Below, in pieces: positions 1 through 12,530 of a stretch of 64,000 bases of DNA (the stretch's first letter is position 1; each line of letters opens with the position of its first letter). This DNA comes from Tenebrio molitor. Its lineage: Eukaryota; Arthropoda; Insecta; Coleoptera; Tenebrionidae. Both the position numbers and the translations under genes were made by a program. The notes under the pieces are model-generated. The model did not search any database and was not told the DNA's origin. It saw only the letters and a program-made list of their open reading frames with translations. The stretch lies in NCBI RefSeq assembly GCF_963966145.1, contig NC_091048.1:28086001-28150000 (forward strand). Direction: 5' to 3'.

Positions 1-1188
1 AGATTTGAAAGTTTGGGGGGCGGCGCGTGGGGCGGGTCCGATGAGCGACAATTAAAATCAATCGGGTGCCAATTAGGCGACCTGGGGGGACGGTGGCGAG
101 CCACTCCGAGGTGGAAAAGTTCCGGCTCATCGAACGGGGTGAATTGTGCAGAACAGGGGTAGCGAGCCGGAATGCGTCGAGCAAAGATAGATTTGAACGT
201 ATGGTTGAGCTTCGCCGTGAGGTGTTCCCAAGATTTATAATAGTGTCGGGGAAAATCGGAAAATCTGGAGTCCGGTGTCGACGGAAAAATTTCGGTGCAA
301 AACTGGGAATGTCGCGCCCGCGCTTTTGTCCCTCTGTTGCACTTTGTGTACAACCAGGATTTTTATGATCGTTTGTGCAATGTTAAAAATAACTGACAAA
401 TGAGTGTGATGCGCCATTTATTTATTTTTATGCGGGCAGTTGTCGCCGGGATCGTAAACGAAAAATGAAAGCCACCAAATGACGGGAGCGCTTCATAAAA
501 GTCCGATTGAAAAAAAATATGGCGACTAGATAAATCGCAAAACCGGAGCTTTGTAAAATCACCAGCGCGGAACGTGAACATCGCATTTTAAGTAGACGTA
601 TCAGATTTGAGTGCCCCACGTTCGTCACAAAACGTGAACGATTTGTTCTAATAGTCGGACAAGAAGTTGTAATATTTTTTCGGAAACGGAAACAACGAAA
701 ACGTTATTATAAGGAGTAGACGCAAGCAAACCTGACTTGTCGATTTTCATTGGGTCCATCCGACTCGGTGTCCATCCGATTCCATCAGAATCGAACAAAT
801 CGCATTTGAAGTATTTCCCCCTCGGTGTGGGTGGACGGGCGCGGCTCTTTGATCCCCGCGAAATTCTTTGTTGGTTCCTTTACGACGTCGTTTCGCCGAG
901 AAATGAAATTTCGTTCATAGCTGTCAGGTAAATCAAAAGAATGCCCATCAGTTCTGGACGGACTTTACGATTTATAGTTATTTGATTTGGGGAGTTTTGG
1001 CGGGAGGGAGGGGCACCGCAGAGACGGAGGACTGCCAAGGACGCGACCCCGATGACGAAAAGAGGTTTTTTGGGTCAAGTGTCTGAAAGGGAAAGGTGCA
1101 AAACTTGAAGGGTTTAGTGTTTAAATTTTGACCACAAGGTGAAGATGGTTCTACAAGCTTTTGTTCGGCAGTTTTTTCTGGAGCTAAT
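1..1188. other. Non-coding flank, nothing recognised
   Basis: Mixed-composition DNA with GC-rich patches near 1-200 and 820-1060. Short open stretches exist on both strands, but none has a recognisable motif. A GTAAAT splice-donor-like site follows an open plus-strand stretch near 926 (CTGTCAG|GTAAAT). Without a partner acceptor or a known protein I do not call an exon. Confidence 0.4.
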
Positions 1189-2330
1189 CTAAAGTTTCTT
1201 TCTTTCCATTCTCTCCCTCCTGTTCCATATCTCTTTCATCCATCCTCTCTCTTTTCCGTCTTCATTCAGTATTCCTCCCCGCTCCTTTCCCTCCCTCTCT
1301 CTCATTTCGCTACATCCATTCCACATGTGCTCGATTGTCTCTCTCGCCTCATAGCACGTTCTGCACCTTCTTTTCTCTCCTTCCATCCAATACCTGTTTT
1401 CTCTCGTTCCCAGATCTAAATCTCGCCATCATTTTTCTCTCTTTTGCTCTCCCCAGGTACTCCGGAATTTCCTCTGTCATACACCTCTCATGCTCCCTGT
1501 TGTATCTGGATTCTTTGATTCTTTCCCTTCTTTCTTTCCTGTCCGTGTCTTTGTCCCTTTCACTCAGCTCTACATTCATCCATCTTCCTTTTGCTCTCAA
1601 TCTTTCCTCTTCTTCACTGGCATACTCGTTCCTCTGGTAGTAATTCTCTCTCTCCTCTTTCTCCGTGTTCTTTTTATTTTCTCTCCAGCATTACGTTAGT
1701 ATTCTGCACTCTTCCCTTCCATCCATTTTGTCTTCAAACTTTGCCTTTCTCTTCTCCGCTTTCACTTTCAGCCTATTCCTCTTACACTCTTCCCTCACTA
1801 GGTAACCTGGTGTCCACTCCCAGCACCCCTCTCAAATATTTTTCTTGCACTTTTTCTATCTCTTCGTGTTCCTTTCATCCCCAGATCTCTGCTCCGTACA
1901 TCAACATACTCTCGCTCATGCTATCCAACATCATCAGTCTCCTCCTGAAATCACCTTCCAACTTTCTCTCTCCTATTACCCAAACACCTCTTTGTGCTCT
2001 TTCGTTGAGTATGTAAACCAAGTATGTATTTGAACTCGTTCACTTGTTCTATTTTCCTTCCTTCCCAGTTCCACTCATTCTCTTCATTCTTCCTCTTGCT
2101 CTTGTTGACCACCATCATTTTCGTCTTCTCAACAGTCTCTTCCAACTTTTTCTTCCTCACATACTTTCCCAACTTCTTCATCATTTTTTTCATTTCTCTT
2201 TCGCTCTTTGCCACAATTACCAAGTCTTCAGCAAACGCCAGGCTTCAAACTTTCTCCCTACCTACCACACTCCCCCCCTCGCTTGTGCTTTCTTTGACAT
2301 TTTGTCCATATCTGCCACATCGTAAATAGC
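1189..2330 (-). mobile_element. Degraded non-LTR retrotransposon (LINE), 3' part of the reverse transcriptase ORF
   Basis: Read on the minus strand, this encodes, across several frameshifts, the end of a LINE reverse transcriptase and its C-terminal region. In order: the catalytic box region near 2224-2235, which reads FAED where YADD is usual; then DLVIVAKSEREMKKMMKKLG; a block with VEKTKMMV and EFKY; the segment SMLMYGAEIWG near 1890-1920; and a C-terminal finger CxxC-x8-H-x4-C (CRTCYEARETIEHMWNGC) near 1310-1365. The protein would act with an endonuclease in target-primed reverse transcription. This copy is dead: a stop replaces the residue just before SLAFAED, more stops lie in the C-terminal part, and the 5' two thirds (endonuclease, RT palm start) are absent. 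The plus-strand ORFs here are pyrimidine-rich shadows. The clade is not certain; the RT-to-CCHC order is shared by several insect LINE clades. Confidence 0.88.
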
Positions 2331-3590
2331 AGGGGGTGTGATTTTAACTATGTATTTACATAGAGTAAAAAGATTCTTGGTAGAACTGCATTTGAAGATC
2401 TTCGACTTTTTTTATTAACATCACTTCACAATTCTCTCCTGTTTCATTGATTCATTCCTTATTTCTTTTTATACTGACGTATTGTTTTTCCATCCTTTCA
2501 AAAAATGAGACTTTGCTCAATATAAACTAGGACTGACATCCAAAAATCTAGATTTGAAAACAGACGTCTAGACTCTTCAACTCTTCTTCAACCAACATCC
2601 AAAGATAACCAAAACATTTTGTCAAAATAATATCATCTATAATTTTTTTGCTGTGTTCTTCTGTTAACTAGCTCTGTATTCAGTATGTTGCTCCAAAAAG
2701 ATATTTAATTGTAGAACTGTATTTTGAACAAATTGTAGATTGCTCTGTTAATGAGCTCTATATCTAAATCAAATGTAGAACTCATTAACAGAGGAATTTC
2801 TGTAGAGATATTGAAGATATCGACCCCAAGAAAATTTTTGTCCACAGAATTTTTGAAATGCAGTTCAATTCTTTATCATCTACTAAAGACCTTTTTTCTT
2901 TGTTTTCACATTTATTTATGTTTGCTGGATAGAATTACCAGACGTTCCAACAAATTTTGCTACAAAATAAAAAAAATTTAGTTGAAAAGTTATTATTCAA
3001 ATAAAAATAGAAGAAATAAACTAGATTTGGATCTTCAGGTTTTGTTCTATTACTGATGACTGATGAGGGATTAATCACTAGACATGTTTCGGTAAAAAAG
3101 TCTCTGTAGAACATCTCTCCCATCCCGGATCTCCCCCTATCTCTCTTGGATCTCCCAGTAGTTTGCCCTGGTGTCCCATTCTCTTTACAGGTCTCCCTGT
3201 ATCTCCCATCCTGGTTCTCCCAAAATCCCATCCGTAGGGCAAAAAATCTTCCCCGTAAGCAGCCCCTCTATTAATTAAATTAAGCAAAGGCACTAATACA
3301 GAGTACCTTTTTGTAGACTCCCCCCTAGATCCTCATTTAAAATTACACAAAGTGCATTCTACCAGTCATCACTCATTGTCATTTCTATTTTCCCAGATGA
3401 CCGTGACATGACCTTTTTGTCTTTATCCTACCACATAAATGCATTGTTTGATGGAACGTCTTCGGTGGATGTTTTGATGATAGAGAACCCGATATTTAGT
3501 TGTTCCACTTCTTTCGACCAGCATGCTAGACACAAAAGAAGTGTTAGAAGTCTGTACCAACAGCTGCACCGCCCCTCTGCAGTTCTTCAC
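2331..3590. other. AT-rich non-coding DNA with a C-rich strip
   Basis: No gene recognised. It holds a perfect 13-bp inverted repeat (see 2743-2793). At 3100-3240 a C-rich strip has repeated ATCTCCC/GTCTCCC words; its minus strand stays open for about 70 codons and contains GRPVKR, which faintly recalls LINE tails. I do not regard that as support. Confidence 0.4.
2743..2793. repeat. Perfect 13-bp inverted repeat, 25-nt loop
   Basis: CTCTGTTAATGAG at 2743-2755 is the exact reverse complement of CTCATTAACAGAG at 2781-2793. The arms could form a hairpin in DNA or RNA. No flanking target-site duplication is evident. Confidence 0.75.
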
Positions 3591-4140
3591 CCGGGTCCCG
3601 ATCGTTTTGATCGTGTTTTTGGTTTTGAAGTTTTCGTCCAGAGACAAACGTCGCAACGACTCCTTCCTTGTCGGTGCAGAATCTCATCCCTTGCGGTGAT
3701 AAATTTTTGATGTCGGCTTGATCCGCGGGCGAAATCCGACCACCCTGGCGTCGGCCTCGTGGGTCGGGGCGCAAATACGAACGTAACAGGTGGTGCGAGG
3801 CCCTCCTCGCGGCCCTTGCTCTGGTCACCGCCACCTGACGCCGTGCTCGCCCCGCGGGGACGGCCCGTCAAGCACCTGTCGTTGTGTTGGGCCCTCTGTT
3901 GCGTCTACCTGGCCCCGATCGGGCGGCGTTCCGATGCCGCTCTTCAGTCGTAATTTCGCCATCGTGAGTGTGATTGTGGTGTGAGGATCCTCCCCGCGAC
4001 CGGAAACAGTGGTAATTGCGAGGCGGCGTTGGGGGTGGCTGTGTACCATCATGCACAGTCCATGGCGTGTACGTAGTAGTGATTGCGATCGAATAAAGAG
4101 ATTAGGTGGTGATGAGATTTGTTCGTAGCTGATCACTTTT
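3591..4140. other. CpG-rich block
   Basis: GC-rich DNA, richest at about 3700-3930, with many CpGs. Open frames exist on both strands simply because stops are rare in such sequence. A GTGAGT donor-like word lies at 3964-3969. This could be a promoter, enhancer or exon block; the sequence alone does not decide. Confidence 0.35.
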
Positions 4141-4222
4141 GCCGGGGCGAACTATCTGTTTGATTGGGGGGCGGCGGAAAAAAGAGAGACGGGGCGCACA
4201 AAGGCGAGTGAATAGAGCCGAA

Positions 4223-4681
4223 ATGAGCCTTTCAATAAAGAAATACTCGCATAAAACAAATTATATACGCAAATTCGATTATTCAAATCCTGGAGAAATT
4301 TATTTCGAATTTTCCTTCAGGGCGTCTGTATTTACGGCCGATGCAAATAACAGTCGGCCAGAGAGGGAGAGAAGGAGACGGCGGATCGCCACCCCCGCCC
4401 CTATCGATCTCGTATTTCCAATGATCATTGAGCCAGTGTCAAGTGTAATCCATTCCCCTCGTTTACTTTTTATTCTTTCTTTACCCCTTTTCGGTGCAGT
4501 TGATCCTCGTCTGGCGGCCGCCGCCGGCGTCTTCGCATCCCTCTCGCACCCGAAAGGAAACATCACGTCGCTCCTGTGTTGCGAAACTAATTTAAGCAGA
4601 AAACCAAATTTAATCATTTCTCTAGAGCTGCTTTCATTAGCAATAGAACTTTACAAGAAAGTAAAGAATAACACTGCTTGA
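4223..4681 (+). CDS. Unrecognised 152-codon ORF, possibly spurious
   Basis: An ATG with A at -3 (GCCGAAATGAG) opens a 152-codon frame ending in TGA at 4679-4681. The frame is also open upstream of the ATG to 4139. The predicted protein begins MSLSIKKYSH. It has an arginine-rich patch (RPERERRRRR) near residues 45-55, a hydrophobic stretch (LLFILSLPLF) near residues 80-90 and an alanine run after it, then a serine/leucine-rich tail. I recognise no family, and no signal peptide sits at the start. Part of the frame crosses GC-rich DNA where stops are rare. The opposite strand is also open for about 105 codons (4300-4617). It may be chance. I see no neighbours or shared promoter that would suggest a role. 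Confidence 0.2.
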   Translation: MSLSIKKYSHKTNYIRKFDYSNPGEIYFEFSFRASVFTADANNSRPERERRRRRIATPAPIDLVFPMIIEPVSSVIHSPRLLFILSLPLFGAVDPRLAAAAGVFASLSHPKGNITSLLCCETNLSRKPNLIISLELLSLAIELYKKVKNNTA

Positions 4682-7600
4682 ATTGGAATGATTCATTATT
4701 AAATTTTAACTGTCTAGAAACTTTGTTTATATTTAATTACGGGATAAGTTTTTGAAATTAATTTCCTGCATAATGGCCGCCCCCGCCTCGTCCACTCCGC
4801 CTCCAGGAACAAAAGAGGCGCAATTTTCAATTCCGCGACGATGATTACGTGTCGGGTGGAATCATTGCGAGTTCCCCGCGCCGATCTAATTAGGGGATTA
4901 AAGTGTCCCCACTAGAACTATCCTGTGGCGGGGGTGTAAAAGTTCCACTCTATAATTTTATAATTCGATCGTGAGTCGGGCGCATAAAAGTCGTTCGCTT
5001 AATTCGGGAATCGGGTTAAACGGCCCAACTAAGGACGGACTAATTTGCGAAATATAAAGGGGGCAGTCCCGGGATGTAATTAAGGGGAAGAGTGAAAACG
5101 ACAATTCATTTTCTTATTCCATTTTATTTTGTGTCACCGAAAGTTATTTCGGGATTTTATGAAAGTGGGGGCGCGGGCCGGGCGGAGGCAAAAATTTAAA
5201 CTCTCCCTGTTTCTTCTTAAAAGCCTCGGGCAGGTCGATAGAAAAGTTTGTTCACCCCAAACCACACCCCTCACTAATGTTCAAGTATAAGTTGACTGGG
5301 AGCCAGGTTCGTAATTATGTTTTTTTTGTCCGTTTTGGAATGATGTAACTCTAATTATAAGCCGTGTTTGAATTTTTAATTGGGTGCGTTCCGGTTTTAT
5401 GAGCACGGGCTCGTTTTTTCAAATTACGTTTTCAAATTTAATTCGAATTCTTCTGTGATACGTGCGTCATTATGCGCCGATAAATTTTTCAAATTTAATT
5501 TCGTCCCGATTCTCGCGTTGTTTTTTCCGGATCGGTTCATTAGGGCCTTATCTGTCTAAGTGTGCGTGTTTCGCCCGTAAATCCGGCGCTATCGCGATCG
5601 TCTCAAAAACCGGTCGGTCGCCAGTCCTTTTCGTCCTGGCAGGACTCACTCGAATTAATTGGGACACCGTTCCGGACAAGCATCCAACAAACCGTCTACC
5701 AGTTTTCGAACATGATCGAAACGGCGATTTTTCGAACGGTTGTTGCTCGCTAACCGTTTCTGGAGAATAATCTGTGGGTTGGCCGGCTACAAATGGCCCT
5801 TCTGTTCTCGTCCGTCGTAAATCTCGCCCCACATGCTAGGGCAGATGTTCGATTTTGTCGAGTACAACCCTGACCGACTATAGCGTCGTAAACAAATCGC
5901 CCTCCTCGGAGCATTTTTACTCCGGCTTAATGAATCGTCATTAAAACTAATTATTATTTTAGAGATATGTCGACGGCAATGAAAGCAGTATTGTGGACGC
6001 TATTGACATTGCAAACAATGACCAATTATCTTGTCTTGACATCCTCATTAAAACGACCGTTTGGAACACATGTTCGTCGAGGAAAAATGCATTTCACGAA
6101 ACGTGTTCGCGACGATTGCATTTTTTACTAAATTCTTCTTCGATTCGCACTAGGTTGACGTAAAAATACATTTGATGTGCATCTGTTGGGTAAAATATGA
6201 ATTTGTTATGACAGTCTTGTCCGTGACATTTTCTTTTCTTCTGTACTCTTTGATGCTGTTGCCGGACTAGAAGCAGTTTCATTTGAAGTTTTATTTATTT
6301 CTCTCTATTCATCTGTCTTGGGTCTGTTTTTAGAATCTTTATTCAAGAGAAGCGCATCAATCTTTGTAATTTTGTTTTAAATGCACGATTTTCTCCTTTT
6401 TCCACCGGTACTGTTCTTTTGTTGTATCGATTTATCATTAGCGGTATTAATTTACTTATAATGATGAACGGAAAACACGTAGACGATGTGTCGCCAGTGC
6501 ACCATTTAATTGTTTAACACGAGAAATAAAGTAAATTTTGTAATTAGGGAATAAATAATCGTGGGAAAGGAGAGTGGAATTTGAGAAATTTTAATTTGTT
6601 TATAGCTGCGTTGACGTCCTGTTACAACTCTTTCTATTCTTTCTGTTTCTTTCGAAATTTGCATTTTTTTCTGATTAATATGTCTGTAGATAATGTACGC
6701 GTCGACGTTACAAGAGTAGCAAATTTTTCAAGATTGAAAATTATACAAATATAAATTCTCGATTAATAATACACACTTCGATTTTGTTTGCATAATAAAA
6801 AGTAAAGCTCAGCTTGAATCAAACGAATTATGTATAGTGAACGATAAACAGTGTGATAATTTTAGTTTCCTGCGACGTGAAACTTTTATTTTCTTCTACA
6901 GTAGATTAATTTTTAATTAATGTGAGGGTTTTAAATAAAAAGTGACAGTATATCAAATTTGACATAAAAACTCTCCCAGAACTGTTTTTAATAACCATTT
7001 TGTCCCAATTTTTGCCTCTCTCTTCTCCAAGACTATTAAAGAATGAATGCATGCTTGTTGGATATTCAATAAATGAATCTACCAGTTCCACGCCCCGTGT
7101 TAGAATGTACTAAAATCTACGGCTGTCAGCCAATCATATCCCTCGTATTTTCATTGTACAACGGCAAATCGCCAATCCGATGCGTTTGTAAACAATCGCG
7201 TAGCAACCGTAGCAAGTCAGATTGTTTTTTCTTGGTACAGTCGGGGAGAAAGTATAGTCTTCAACTCGCGTACAATGGCTGTTATTCACTCGAATGATTC
7301 CACCACTCGCCTACGACTCGTGTTGCAATATTCATCTTCTAGAATAATAGCCGTCAATTGCTTTTTCCATTCGATAACACTTCTTAGTGTTGGTTTAACT
7401 ATATTAATTAATTTAATAATCAAATATTTTATTAAACTTGAAAGTTTTGTCCCCCCAGATCTATTTTTTCTTTATCATTTTTGAGGTTTTTTTAACCAAT
7501 GTTTTTTTTGCCTTGCAGAAAACATTAGTCTTTCAGTTTTTAATTTCCTACATCATTAGGTATTTTTTAAATATTTCTGTAATCTCTCATTGGCTCAGGG

Positions 7601-7791
7601 CTCTTTCCCGATTTTTAAAATTGTGCTAAAAACTGAAAAATATTAATTCACTTTGTTCTTCTTTGTTTCTTTCTCTATATTCCCCTTTCTCTTTTTGTCT
7701 CTTTCCTTCCACCTCATGAGTTGTTTAATGACATTTTTATTCTGAATTCGTAAAATTTTGAAACTTTCCTAGAAGTGATTTAAAAATCTTT
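4682..7791. other. Non-coding DNA, no gene recognised
   Basis: Alternating GC-rich patches (4780-5250, 5500-5850) and AT-rich DNA (5940-7790). Near 7190-7205 there are two GTAGCAA words. Around 5743-5757 a short inverted repeat AACGGTT/AACCGTT occurs. Frames of 60-100 codons at 5462-5832 overlap on both strands and show no known motif. Confidence 0.4.
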
Positions 7792-7931
7792 GGGCCAGTT
7801 TACAGAAGCGAAATTAAGTTAATCGTACACGTGATCAGATTGAACCAATCGAAGTCTCGGATTCATGGATTAATCGTGCATTAAAATTTAATTCGAATTA
7901 AATATTTAATTCTCTTTCTATAAACTGGTCC
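7792..7931. mobile_element. Short TIR element (MITE), GGCC-ended
   Basis: The left end GGGCCAGTTTACAGAAGCGA is matched in inverted orientation by the right end, which reads GGACCAGTTTATAGAAAGAG from the outside in. That gives about 25-bp terminal inverted repeats around a 140-bp AT-rich body that encodes nothing. GGGCC-type ends are typical of PIF/Harbinger-like MITEs. I could not settle a 3-bp target duplication, so the superfamily is inference. Confidence 0.6.
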
Positions 7932-8719
7932 TTAATTTTTTTAAAACTGTTTTCCTTTTCAATTTTTGTATTTTTTTTTTTGTAATTCATCAATTTTTCT
8001 TCTCAAGCCTTCTTTCTATTCCTTAACACGTATTCATTTTCTTTAATTGATTAACATTATCTAATCTCTTCTTTTACTAAATATGAATGTTTTGCTAACG
8101 AGATGTGGGGTCCAATTTTATTTATTGCTTTGCAGTTTTTTTTTTAATTTCTTGCACATTCAATGGAAAACGCGAGACAGGTACAAACGAATGCCTTAAT
8201 TTGCTTTTTCAATTTTTTTTCCCTATTCCTATTTAACTTTTCATTCAGCTTTTTAGATGTCCTTCCACTTTTTATCATTTGAATAACTTCTTCACCTCCC
8301 CCAATCTCTCACAGTCTCATTGTCTCGTTGCACCCCTTCAAATTTTCAAAATCTTGATAAAATCTGAAAAATCGTTTGTACTTGTTTGATATTTTCTCAC
8401 CTTCGTTTCTCTCCCTCGTCTCTTTCTTTCGCCCCCTCGCTATTCCACGATAAATCTTTTATCAATTCCGAAAAATATTCAGTTTACTAAAAATGTTAAA
8501 TCTAAATATGTACATTTTTATGTTAATCTTTTAAAACATTTTAATTCTATTTTTGTATCTTGTTCTTGTTGCCTTGTAGCTCTTTCAAATTCTTCCGTCC
8601 ATTCGCAAACATTGTTTTTTCCTTAATTAATTGACATGCTAGTCTCTTTATTTGATCCGAAAGATTTCCATTCTCGCTCTCTATTTCTTACACGATGTCT
8701 TTCAGTATCTCTCTCACTG
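7932..8719. other. Pyrimidine-rich non-coding DNA
   Basis: The plus strand is strongly T/C-rich, with words such as TTTCTCTTTCTC. Near 8290-8330 there are TCTCACAGTCTCATTGTCTC words resembling the minisatellite that follows. No gene recognised. Confidence 0.45.
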
Positions 8720-8922
8720 TCTCAATATCTTTCTCATTGTGTCTCACTTCTTCTCACTGTTGTCTCAATATCTTTCTCACTGTGTTTCACCCCTTCTCAC
8801 AGTCTCATTATGTTTCTCACTGTGCCTCACTCCTTCTCATTTTCTCAATACCTTTCTCACTGTCTCTCACGCCTTCTCACTGTCTCAATATCTTTCTCAC
8901 TCTATCTCACTCCTTCTCACTG
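8720..8922. repeat. Minisatellite, five copies of a 40-bp unit
   Basis: Five head-to-tail copies of a 40-bp pyrimidine-rich unit beginning TCTCAATATCTTTCTCACTG and ending CTCACTCCTTCTCACTG. Copies start near 8720, 8762, 8802, 8843 and 8883 and differ by a few substitutions; the first carries an extra 1-2 bases. The unit length is not a multiple of three. The plus-strand ORFs across it (8636-8957) exist in all three frames and are by-products of the repeat. Confidence 0.85.
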
Positions 8923-11640
8923 TCTCCCACTTTGAGAATAGTGATAATTTAGATTGAAATTAAACATGATAGTTCTCCTAATTTTTAAATCTTATTCTTC
9001 TTGCCTTGGGATCTACACAAATTTTTCTTCCATTTCTTCTTTCCAACCCCCAACACTTTTCAGTTTCTTCGATTCAATTGACATTTAATTTATGAATTTC
9101 TTCGTCATTTTAAACGAGATCATGCCATTTTACACCTCCCAACTTTTCGGTATCTTCCCGACTAGATTCATTTTTAACGATTCCGAGTATTCCGAACAGG
9201 AAACGATCGGTTGTCGTGTTTAATTCGATTTTGCAAGTTTGTTTTGTTCTGGTGCAACCCGAACCGATGTTTTCGGTCCCCGTCGGCCGGATTTATTTTC
9301 GATTTTGTCTAATAAACTTCGAAATTCAGACATTCTGTTTTGTAAACTTCGATTCGCTCGTTCCCGTTTTATTACACAAATCCGTTGTGATAGTTCAACT
9401 AACTGTCTCATAAATGTGAATTGTAACAACGTTAAGCCTACAGTAAACTATAATAATTTTATGGGGAATCCTTAATTAACCGACGAATAGCGTAAAGAAA
9501 ACAAATCGTCGTAAATTACGGCTCGCCTTATTTATTCCGATTGTAGTGGCCATTTTACGACGGAGACAATTGAATTTGATAACGACGATATCTTGGGATG
9601 GAAGGACCGCGTCCACTCGTCTCCGAGGAGGATTTAAAAAAATATATATATTTTTGCGTTGGGGGAGCGGAGGCCAGGCCTCATCCGTCTTTATAAGACC
9701 GTAACGAGGTGACGCGACGGTCAACAGATTTATAAACAGAAATCGAATTCCGGGGCGTTCGTTAGGACCCCGGAGCCGGGAGTTGCATGGCGCAAACGTG
9801 ATTTTTGCGTAACAGGATTTTTTTAAAAACGTAACTATGAGTAATCGTCGATCGCTTAACGAACTCTAACGAGGACAATGGACGTAATTGGATATAAAAA
9901 CGCACTCTGTACCCAGTTATGCGTCCGATGGAGCAGTTCCATTAGTTAATTAGCAAAATATAAAATGCAGGAGCACAGCACCGCGCTCATCTTTAATTAA
10001 TTTCATAATATTCCTTGTTTGCTTGCGATTATTGCACATTATACAAAGAAACTTCGAGAGTATGCAAAGTAAATTATTAACATTCATAAACGAAAGCCTC
10101 CCGAGTTTCCAGTGCGGCCCCCGCCTCGCCCCACCGATCCATCCTCCCGCCCCGCCGCCCCCCGCGACTTTATTTCGAATAAAATTTCCATTCGTTTCCT
10201 CTTCTTTTTACATGAAATTGCTTCTTTTTCAAGCCCCCGGCGCATGTACAGTTTGATATTGACTGGGCCCTGGCTTTTTTGCATGTACATCACTCTAAGA
10301 TCCGCCATGATCACGGCACGCCGCCCCCGTCGGACGCGAATCACCGGCGGCGTTAATTGTCGGAGGGGTCCCGAGGGCTCGTTTGCGGTCGACAGGTATT
10401 GCCGACTGGTCCTGAGGTCAGGCGGTGGCGGCAGCGGCGTCGTCCCGTTCGGTTCCGCACGAACAGGTGGTGCCCTTGACGCCGCCGCCGGCTGCGCCCC
10501 CAGACAGCTGTTCCGTCGCCGGCCGCCGCTCCGCTTTATGACGTCTTCATAAAAATTACGTTATCCTTTTTCGCGTATTGAATATTAAGCGGATCCGGCG
10601 TCGGATCTGATTATCGGTGGGATTTTTTCGCACCCCTTCCGGACGGCCGGATCTTCCGGGGCGGAATCGCTCCGGTGACGTGCAGTTCACGTCCGTCCCA
10701 AAGGGGGAATTTACGGCGAACTCCTGACAATGTACGTTTTGACACCGAAACTCTCAGGTGCTTTAAGCGATTGCCGGATTCCGGATTCCGGGACTGTTTT
10801 AAAGCAGACGTCTCCCGGAGTTTTTTCAGCGGTAATTTCGGAATTGGATGCAAATCGAGTTTTTCCCGATTCAATCAGGGGGCGATTTTTTTTTTGCAGG
10901 ATCTGCGCGGTTTTACCGCCGGATTTCGTCGTCCTATTAAATTCTGAAAATTTTCCAAATTGCAGACCTGCTGGATAATTACACTTTGGAAAAAATCCGT
11001 TAAAGTTGTCTCGTTCATTTTTCGGGGTGTCTGTTTAATTTTACTCGTTCCTGGGGGCGGGTGCGCCCCCCACGATCGGCTTAAAACGTGTGTCGGTAAT
11101 AAAATTCGCCGCTGATGAATCTCGTTACCTTCACCATTGTCTTTCTTTCAGACTTAATTAAAATCCGTTAATTGAAGGCCGGCTTATGGATCGACGCGTT
11201 TTTCGTCCATCCATCCACCGCCGCCGTTCGATTTCCTCGAAAGAGGCGGCGACTTCCGAAATTAATGGATTAATCCGGGACGTATGTCGTGGCATCTAAA
11301 AAATTTAATTAGCGCAACGGCATGCCGGAAGCTTATTGTGCGTGCTGCACCAATGAAAGGGCTAATTTTGTCACATTATTCAAGATTAAAAATGGTAATG
11401 TCGAATGAAATTTCATCCGGAAAAAAGCCAGCCGAGACTCGGGGAAATATATTTCGGTGGTATTTCAGGTATTTGGAAAAAAATTCGAACGAATTTAGAA
11501 CAGTGACGGCGGAAATGCAAATTTAGTTTGAAAGATCAACGAGACCGGAAACGAGAATCTCGTTCCAAAATTAAAGGCTTCAATCCCTTTTCCTGTTTAA
11601 GAGCAATTTCGTTGTCAAACAAAAGAAAAATACAGAAACG
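8923..11640. other. Non-coding DNA with CpG-rich blocks
   Basis: AT-rich DNA to about 9500, then mixed. CpG-rich blocks lie at 10110-10540 and 10600-10920. Open frames of 80-146 codons occur on both strands of these blocks with proline/arginine-rich, motif-less translations, and I do not call them genes. The word GCATGTACA occurs twice, near 10241 and 10280. The blocks separated by TTTAATTAA-like DNA resemble regulatory landscapes; conservation would have to be tested. Confidence 0.35.
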
Positions 11641-12530
11641 TCATAAACTACCAAGAAATTCGTTTACTTCTGTTGTTTTTTGTCTTTTTTTTTCTCATTT
11701 TCATATTTTCCATTCCTGAATCGTTGCCTCATGACACTCTTTTCATTAAACATGAAATTTTCTCAGTTCTTTTATTACTTCTCAGAAATTTACAATTTAC
11801 AGAAAGTCAAAGATCTAGTTTTACTTCTCTCACTTTTTATCTAGAATTTAGAATGTTTTTATTTTTTCTGTTTATTTTGGATTGTCATAATTGTATCAAA
11901 TTTTTTGATCTTGTTCTTTACATCTCAGAAGTATTTCATTGATTTGCACTCAATCAAAATTGGTCTTTTTTTTTTCTTGAAGTTTTAGTGAAACGCTTTT
12001 CCGATATTTTTCCTATTTTATTTATTCATTAATTTTAATTTCTCCATTTTTTGTCGTTACCTTGTTTTTTTATCTTTTTACAATATCTCGCAGTTTCAGA
12101 ACACCCTGTGGTTAAATATAAATTCTTCAAAGTTGCTTCATATCACTCACTATATCTCATTATCTCTCACAAACTCACTATTCACTATTTTTTGTATCTC
12201 TCATGCACACACATTCTCACTCTCTTTCTCACTATCTCATGACAGTTGTTCCGTTGTTGTCGTTGACTTTTTGGACATTACTTATCTCTCTCCATTTTTC
12301 AAGACACTCCTGTCGTCAAATATAATTCCATCTATCGTTCTCACTATCTCCTATTATCTTTCTCATTATCACGTACTAACTCTTTCACTGCCTTTTACTA
12401 TCTTTCTCACTATTACTTCCTATCTTTCTTATTGTCTTTCACAATTTTTTTCTCTTTACCTCACACACATTCACTTTCTTTCTCACATTATATGTAATTC
12501 TTTTATTAATTCAGCAAATTTGTGACATTT
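11641..12530. other. Pyrimidine-rich low-complexity DNA
   Basis: Plus strand dominated by T and C. At 12140-12490 it is full of TCTCACTATCTC / TTTCTCAC words like those of the 8720-8922 minisatellite but without a regular period. The plus-strand ORFs here are low-complexity translations. Confidence 0.5.

Noticed and set aside
1335..2329. Long plus-strand ORFs rich in Ser, Leu, Phe
   Set aside because: They are the complement of the minus-strand LINE and are low-complexity pyrimidine translations.
3100..3240. Minus-strand frame with GRPVKR as a possible LINE tail
   Set aside because: The C-rich strip is internally repetitive and the resemblance is too short.
10112..10552. 146-codon ORF in a CpG-rich block
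   Set aside because: The opposite strand is also partly open and the product is compositionally biased without motifs.
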